DNA from: Symbiodinium natans
Taxonomy: Eukaryota > Sar > Dinophyceae > Suessiales > Symbiodiniaceae
Assembly: GCA_905221605.1 (NCBI GenBank)
Contig: CAJNDS010001447.1
Coordinates: forward strand, 215,001-279,000
DNA: 64,000 bases
Direction: 5' to 3'
Made by a program: the position numbers and the translations under genes. Within the stretch, counting starts at the first letter, position 1. Every line of letters starts with the position of its first letter. The notes under the pieces are model-generated. The model had not been told where the DNA came from. It was given only the letters and a program-made list of their open reading frames with translations, and ran no database searches. Below are positions 59,551 to 64,000 of the stretch, piece by piece.

Positions 59551-62500
59551 CTGTACCCGCAACTTGGGCCACACATTGCCGTGGTGCTTGTTCGCAGAGA
59601 AACTGCTATTTACTGTGATGTTGATGCGATTCCTCGAAAAACTCGTATTTCCGTGTTTCTGAAGGCTTCCAAAGTGCAGATGTCTCCTCAAGAGGCTGAA
59701 ACCCCAAACCCACACCCTACACCCTTCACCCAAAAGCTGCAGGCCTGAATCACCCTAAACCAACCCTCAACCCCAAACCCTACACCCTATGCCCTAAACC
59801 TTTCACGATGCGCCGCGCCCTCAGCTGGAGCGTTGCGGCGCCGAGGCCGTAGGGCAGAACATTCAGCCATTTCAGATCCTCGCCTGTGAGAAGGAGACTA
59901 GGGTTCAGGGGTTTGGGGTTTAGGGTTCAGGGTTTAGGGTTTAGACCTGGGACGTCTCGGTTATACCTGCTGATTCTGGGTAGATAATACTAAACTGTAG
60001 GTAAATAGAGTCTCAGGTAAAGCCTAAAGCGTAAACCCCCAGGGTCTAGGGTCTAGCGTGCAGGGTTTCATTTAGGCTTTAGGGGCTTGAGGGGCTCAGG
60101 CTTCCGGGCTGTGGCTTTGTGGGTTGCAAAGAATTTTCGGGCCAAAACCCTAAACCCGTAACCCTTAAACCTTCAACCCTAAACCCTTAACCCTTAACCC
60201 TAAACCCTAAACCCTACATGTAATGTTTGGAGGGGCTTGGGAGCCCCAAAGCTGCTTTCAACGCTTAAGCAGTGTGCAAGACCATGTGCCTGAGGCTGCC
60301 GTTTGGCAATCCATCTGATCCCAAATCCCTAAACCCCAAGTAGGCCCTCTCAGCCCCCCTTAAACCCTAAAACCTAAACCCTAAACCCTAAACCCTAAAC
60401 CCTAAACCGAAACTCTCGGATGCCCAGTACCCGCAGTCCTATGTCAGGTTCAGGGTTCAGGGTTTCGGGTTCTGTTTAGGGTTTATAGGGTTTATAGGGT
60501 TTATAGGGTTTATAGGGTTTATAGGGTTTATAGGGTTTATAGGGTTTATAGGGTTCATAGGTTTATAGGGTTTACAGGGTTTATAGGGTTTATAGGGTTT
60601 ACAGGGTTTATAGGGTCCATAGGGTTTATGGGGTTCAAAGGGTTTAGGGTTTATAGGGTTTATAGGGTTTATAGGGTTTATAGGGTTTATAGGGTTTATA
60701 GGGTTTATAGGGTTTATAGGGTTTATAGGGTTTATAGGGTTTATAGGGTGTAGGGTTTCGGGCTGCACGTGCGCGAACCGGCGACCGCTCTCAACTCGAC
60801 ACCCTCAAGCCGAAACGCCCAAAACTCGTCTTTCGTACCTATATTCTAGGGTTTAGGGTTTAGGGTTTAGGGTTTAGGGTAATTTCATGGCCCCTTAGTC
60901 ATGGTAGCCCAGTGGTACCCGAACCTCTTTGTTTGGTTCAAGGTTCCCTTCTAAAGTAACCAACCCAAACGAGGGTGCCCGCATGGTCATATGGTTGCTG
61001 GGCTACCAAGTAATCTTTGTGGTGCTTTACTGGTAACTTTACATCTTTAGCCTTTTTTGGGTTTATTGGGTTTCTTAATAAGGCAGCTAAAAGTCTATTT
61101 TTTGCTACCCTCCTAAGTGCAGCCAAGTAATAGTTAACGTATATATGGTCCCTTCCTTTAAAGGGCTCCCCAATCAAGGGCCCATATTGAGGGACCATGC
61201 AACTACCCTTCGAAATGTCCCTTACGGAAGCCTTGTTTATGGCTACCCAGAGGCGCCCTCTCCTTTCCTAGATCCTAGAACCTAAACCCCAAACTCCCGG
61301 CACCCAAAAAAAGTCCCGGCACCCTAAACTCCCTAAACCTCATACTCCCTAAACCCTAAACCCCAAACTCTCTAAACCCTAGACCCGAAACCCTCCACCC
61401 TAAACCCCGCACGCTCAAACCCTACACAGGAGTTTTTGCCCAAAGTGGATTTCAAGATCTCCAAGCCGACTGTCCGATGGTTTCTGCAGTGCTACATTGT
61501 TTACGCAAGGCGCTTTCTGAGGGTTTAAGGTTCAGGGTTCAGGGTGTTTGGGGTTTCTGGGGCGTGGAGTTCTTAGATGTCTGTAATTAGGGGAAACAGA
61601 TTGTCGTTTATGAGTTTGGGGCTTCGGGGCTTCCCGAGCGTGTAGAGCTTCGTTGTTTTGCTAGGGTTTGTGTTTAGAGTTTTATCGGGGATATACATAC
61701 ATATATATATATATAGGTTAATATATGTGCAAGTAAATAAACAGATACAGAAAAGGCATGTCTTTATACGTATGTTTACAGCGCCGTTTAGGAGGTTAGG
61801 GTTGACGTTATGTGGGATAATCCTAAACCCCAAGCCCTAAGAGTGGGTGTTAAGAGGACTTGGGCTTAGAGTTCGGGTTTAGGGTTGAGGTTTCGGGTTT
61901 AGGGTTCAGGGCTTGAGGGTTTCGGGCTCAGACTTGCAGACCCCAACAGCTGTCTTCATACGTATTCTCCCCAAAGCTCTCTCGCTGCGCGAACTCGTGG
62001 CGGGCCTCTAAACGAACTCCCGCCCTAAACCCTAGACCTGAACCCTAAACCCTGAACCCTAAACTCTACCCTGAACCCTAAACGCCAAAACCTAAACCCT
62101 AAGCCCTAAAAACCCAAACATTCGTTTTGCCAGCGCTTTCACTTTAAGAGACACTTCGGGTACCATGGGGTGTAGATCCAGGCAAGCTGAGGTTTACGAG
62201 TTGATCAGTTGAGGGGCTACGGGTTCAGGTTGTAGGGTCTAAGGGTTTAGGGTTTTAGGTATGTTGGGGGTTTAGGGGGCTTCCCACTCGCACAGGTTCA
62301 ACGCCAAAGACTTGGTCGGGCGGACGTCGCCTGAGCCCCGGATGTAGGACATTTGCCCTCAATACCATCCTGAAGCGAAGAAAGCCAAATCGTCCCTAAA
62401 ATCCTAAACTCGAAACCTAAAAACTTTAAGCCCTAGCTAAGCTCTGAAATCCTTGGCTGGGGCGTGGCTTCGAACTGAGGGTTTAGGCTTAGGCTTGTGG

Positions 62501-63520
62501 GGCTTAGGTATTGGGTTTCAGGGGTGTTGCGAGTGTGCCCGGGGAGCCGCAAACCCTTAATTCAGGAAAAGACATCTCAGGCCAACCCTAAACCCTACAG
62601 CCCAAACTGGCCCAAACGCTAAACCCTGAACCCCAAGCCCCCTAAACCCTGAACCGCTGGCAATAGGAGTTTGAGAATTTTAAGATCAGGTCCTTCATCG
62701 CCGACCTAATGCTGTTGGACTTTGCCCTCATCGACTACATGTCGGGGCCCCAAGATTGGAGTGGTCCAATGGTTAAGGTTTGGGGTTTAGGGTTTGGGGT
62801 TTGGGGTTGTGGGTTTGGAGTCGAGGGCCCTCCAAGAGCACTCCAAGAAGGAACCCCCCCCCCCCCTAGACGGTTCAGACCTTGATTCAGAACCCCGAGC
62901 CCTACCTGAGAAAACAGAAATAAGCCGTAAGCCCTAAACCCTAAGTCCACCAGAAACCTACGGATTCTGTTTCGGTTTTAGGGTTGAGGCTTCGACGACA
63001 AAAGGCCGTGTTCTCTGGAGAGCTCCTTTCACCAGCCCAGAGCAAGCTTCGCAGACCGATACCTTGCACCCTCAACTCTAAAACTCCCCAATGGGGCTTC
63101 GGAGAATGGGCTTCCCTAAGGCTCCAAGGAAACAAACAACACCTACATTGGGGTCTAACGTGTGTAAGTGATACCTACCTTGGGCTATTTGGAGTCTTAA
63201 GGTTTTTTGTGGTCCTTCTCATAATTTGGGTTTATAGTAGAGGTCCCTCATTTTCGCAAACCCCTAAAGGCCAAAGAGAAGCCGCGAGCCCAGGCCTTCT
63301 CTCAAGGCACAGTGCGCTTTGCTTTTGGCCGTCTTCTTGGTGCAGGAGGCGTGTCACCCTAAACCCTATAGGGCTTATAGGGTTCAGGGCCTAAACCCTA
63401 AACCCTAAACCCTAAACCCTAAACCCTAAAAAGTTTAGGGTGTTCGGCCTTTTGCGCCAGGGCTCCATAAGCCCCAGAATTGGGCAGTTGACGGCCCATC
63501 CCGCTCACGACATCTCACCG
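50357..63520 (+). CDS. Cyclin, tiny exons in repeat-filled introns (partial)
   Basis: Exons placed by phase and fold: 50357-50425 (FFPCVAVEVWNMLTTMVAQ), 51492-51519, 51884-51917, 52049-52081 (KNSARLFLYE), 52968-53019, 53115-53151, 53652-53704 (INLWDNTVHLACA), 54910-54966 (VLDSYLMMPGRPTTLPELK), 56524-56598 (VVAATCLKADIRK), 57804-57860, 59165-59224, 59825-59893 (QPFQILACEK), 61430-61509 (EFLPKVDFKISKPTVRWFLQ), 62296-62314, 62667-62746 (RSFIADLMLLDFALIDYMSG), 62989-63034, 63307-63348 (AQCALLLAVFLVQE) and 63478-63520 (NWAVDG..HLTG). TVHLA..VLDSYL followed by LK.VAATCL is helix 2-helix 3 of the N-terminal cyclin fold. QILACEKEFL..VDFKISKPT..WFL and the LLDF/ALLLA segments are the C-terminal fold, as in A/B-type cyclins that activate CDKs. 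A longer than usual linker (about 57.8-59.9 kb) separates the two. A possible extra exon is 57628-57663. GC donors follow 50425, 51917, 54966, 61509, 62746, 63034 and 63348; GA donors follow 53151, 59893 and 63520. Start and stop are not located. Confidence 0.7.
51107..51223. mobile_element. MITE-like element, family A
   Basis: CTAGGACCGGGAGTAGGCCC pairs with GGTTACTCCCGAGTCTAG. One of the best-preserved copies. Confidence 0.85.
51343..51452. repeat. CCCTAAG array
   Basis: About fifteen CCCTAAG heptamers with hardly any CCCTAAA. Confidence 0.97.
51601..51672. other. Inverted CCCCCC...GGGGGG structure
   Basis: A 14-base C run at 51601 and G-rich runs at about 51650-51672 flank ATGTTCTGTAATGTAGCG. 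AATATCAAACCCC and GGGGTTTAATATC are exact complements, so the whole can fold into a hairpin or G-quadruplex/i-motif pair. Confidence 0.7.
52389..52452. mobile_element. Family D element, internally deleted
   Basis: TGGGATGTTCCCCCTTACTA with a G-run and CCCTCCCA at the far end. The middle of the family D consensus is missing. Confidence 0.55.
54085..54102. repeat. Poly-G tract
   Basis: About 17 G bases in an intron. Confidence 0.9.
54480..54680 (+). other. Open frame without family assignment in a cyclin intron
   Basis: A 65-codon + frame (CQQVRAFCRLAECAECAGL onward) lies in a telomere-repeat-free segment. Cys-rich but no known motif. It does not fit the exon phase chain. Confidence 0.25.
55088..55201. 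mobile_element. Family A element, degraded
   Basis: Keeps CCTAGGTTACTCTTGGGTTCTA and the ACCAACAAGGGTACC interior. Confidence 0.6.
55344..55394 (+). CDS. Candidate 51-base exon, possibly skipped
   Basis: Acceptor TTTTGTCCAG| and frame KFQFQRWRRVRRIHNYQ. Phase 0 at both ends, so it could be inserted between the LPELK and VVAATC cyclin exons, but doing so would break the cyclin fold. It may be an alternative exon or a decoy. Confidence 0.3.
56266..56290. repeat. Poly-C tract
   Basis: About 25 C bases followed within 16 bases by the GGGCTTA array. Confidence 0.95.
56306..56508. repeat. GGGCTTA array passing into GGGTTTA
   Basis: About sixteen GGGCTTA heptamers, then about ten GGGTTTA. The G-strand counterpart of the CCCTAAG arrays. 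Confidence 0.97.
57159..57193. repeat. 35-base poly-C tract
   Basis: Uninterrupted C run just before CTCCCAATAAAAC. Confidence 0.95.
57628..57663 (+). CDS. Candidate cyclin-region exon
   Basis: Acceptor CTCCTGCAG|G and reading GRTDFHVSDWIH, ending before GAACGC (possible GA donor). DWIH(E) resembles the DWL.EV motif of cyclin helix 1, but it sits downstream of helix 2 and 3 exons, so its place in the product is unclear. The frame is open for more than 90 codons upstream (to 57398), so a longer exon is possible. Confidence 0.35.
57711..57752. repeat. T19 followed by G21 homopolymers
   Basis: A poly-T tract passes directly into a poly-G tract broken by one T, 50 bases before the cyclin exon at 57804. 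Confidence 0.95.
58148..58285. mobile_element. MITE-like element, family C
   Basis: TACTTGAGGTTCAGGGTACT pairs with TGTACCTTCAAGTA. Interior ATATTAGGGCACTTAAGGGG. Confidence 0.85.
58578..58685. mobile_element. Family A element
   Basis: AACCCAGAGCAGGCCC pairs imperfectly with CTACTCCTGTGTCTAG. Confidence 0.7.
58780..58856. repeat. TA and TTTA microsatellites
   Basis: (TA)n of about 30 bases, a T/A spacer, then (ATTT)n. Confidence 0.95.
58863..58972. mobile_element. MITE-like element, family A
   Basis: AGGACCGGGAGTAGACCC pairs with GGTTACTCCCGGGTCTAG. Only about 180 bases from another copy. Confidence 0.85.
59249..59368. repeat. Alternating TTTAGGG / TTTGGGG array
   Basis: A 14-base higher-order unit (GGGTTTGGGGTTTA) is repeated several times, so the dimer, not the heptamer, was amplified. 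Confidence 0.9.
59515..59547. repeat. TA microsatellite
   Basis: About fifteen TA dinucleotides. Confidence 0.95.
60474..60757. repeat. TTTATAGGG nonamer array
   Basis: About thirty nonamers with TTTACAGGG and TCCATAGGG variants in the middle. Because the unit is a multiple of three, the minus strand keeps a 103-codon Asn-Pro-Ile frame, which is not a gene. Confidence 0.97.
60877..61209. mobile_element. Family E element containing nested elements
   Basis: Outer ends AGGGTAATTTCATGGCCCCT and AGGGACCATGCAACTACCCT are inverted repeats 333 bases apart, twice the usual family E length. Inside are an element with ATGGTAGCCCAG / CTGGGCTACC ends (60899-61010) and the repeat shared with 40060 (61040-61115). 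Confidence 0.8.
61690..61735. repeat. TA-rich microsatellite
   Basis: ATACATACATATATATATAT type sequence. Confidence 0.85.
61937..62008 (+). CDS. Candidate exon or decoy in a cyclin intron
   Basis: Acceptor AGACTTGCAG| is followed by TPTAVFIRILPKALSLRELV then AGL and TAA. Coding-like, but it does not fit the phase chain between the exons at 61430 and 62296, and it ends in a stop. It could be an alternative C-terminal exon. Confidence 0.3.
63139..63245. mobile_element. Dispersed repeat shared with 5106-5250
   Basis: GATACCTACCTTGGGCTATTTGGAGTCTTAAG-type segment (given here in outline) matches the copy near 5106 over about 45 bases. Confidence 0.45.
63395..63430. repeat. CCCTAAA array
   Basis: Five units ending in CCCTAAAAAGTTTAGGG, an inverted junction of the two orientations. 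Confidence 0.9.
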
Positions 63521-64000
63521 GAAAAACACCAAACCCTCAACCGGTTTAGGGTTTAGGGTTTAGGGAGGGCCTCATCCCTCCCTAAACCCCAAGCCCTGAA
63601 CACCGCCCGAAATCCTCGAGCTTCACGCCCCAAATCCTAGGTGCCAAGGCCCTAAACCCTAAACCCTAAACTCCCTAAACCCTAAACCCTAAACCCTAAA
63701 CCCTAAACTCTGAACTGGAATCTCCCAACCCCACCCCAGAAGCCTAAATTTTGGGAACCGGCGACGAGACCTGCAGCCCGGGAGTCCCCCCAAACGGGTA
63801 CCTAAAGAGCATATACAAGTGGGGTTTAGGATGGTTTTAGGTTTAGGGTTTTAGGGTTTTAGGTTTTAGGGTTTAGGGTTTAGGGTTTAAGGTCCCATAC
63901 GGTAGCCTTAGGGCCTATACCATGTAGTCACGTGGACCCTGAAGATTCTAAACCCTAAGCCCTAAACCCACAGAGACTCTCAGCCCATGACGCTCTAGGT
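63521..64000. other. Repeat field after the last placed cyclin exon
   Basis: CCCTAAA and TTTAGGG clusters. A short frame near 63768-63825 (GVPPNGYLKSIYKWG after CTGCAG|) may be a further cyclin exon, but this is not secure. No stop codon for the cyclin was identified before the window end. Confidence 0.4.

Noticed and set aside
60457-60768. A 103-codon Asn-Pro-Ile repeat protein on the minus strand
   Set aside because: Pure translation of the TTTATAGGG nonamer array.
1-64000. A true chromosome end (terminal telomere)
   Set aside because: Arrays are short, degenerate, in both orientations and interrupted by exons of conserved genes. Neither window edge is a pure array.

Overview
This looks like nuclear DNA of a eukaryotic microalga or protist, most likely a dinoflagellate. 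Three things point that way. Arabidopsis-type telomere units (TTTAGGG/CCCTAAA) occur on both strands throughout the window. Coding sequence is split into very short exons, mostly 20-75 bases. The exon junctions I could place by protein homology and reading phase use AG|G acceptors and many GC (a few GA) donors beside GT, as reported for dinoflagellates. There is no bacterial gene organisation, and almost all long open frames are repeat translations. The taxon is an inference, not something read directly.

Three multi-exon genes can be followed on the + strand because successive short exons keep phase and match known folds. (1) About 9.2-12.7 kb: a SelR/MsrB-like methionine sulfoxide reductase domain (GWPSF, LGHN and RYC motifs). 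(2) About 14.6-42.7 kb: a CDK-like (CMGC) protein kinase of roughly twenty or more tiny exons. It has a PSTAIRE-like helix, an intact APE motif and a GTP..TWP motif, but Asn replaces the catalytic Asp (HRN) and Thr replaces the DFG glycine (DFT). (3) About 50.4-63.5 kb: a cyclin, with both cyclin folds recognisable. Kinase and cyclin are neighbours on the same strand. Other candidate exons lie at 2.3-6.9 kb, on the minus strand at 8.3 kb, and at 41.4-48.2 kb, but cannot be assigned to a family.

The introns are filled with telomere-type units and locally homogenised variants: CCCTAAAA, CCCCAAA, TTTAGGA, TTTAGGGG, CCCTAAG, GGGCTTA and the 9-mer TTTATAGGG. Among them sit more than ten families of short non-autonomous elements with terminal inverted repeats (65-330 bp), long C/G homopolymers and several microsatellites. 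One 6.6-kb kinase intron holds a 2.7-kb insertion (21.58-24.31 kb) with imperfect terminal inverted repeats. It carries CCAGCCCCT minisatellites around an intronless, unrecognised frame of more than 550 codons. A 3.1-kb kinase intron holds a satellite block (29.6-31.5 kb), and another holds a minus-strand open frame with a signal peptide (37.7-37.9 kb).

The exon models come from reading by eye. Junction positions can be off by a few bases, and several exons are certainly missing.
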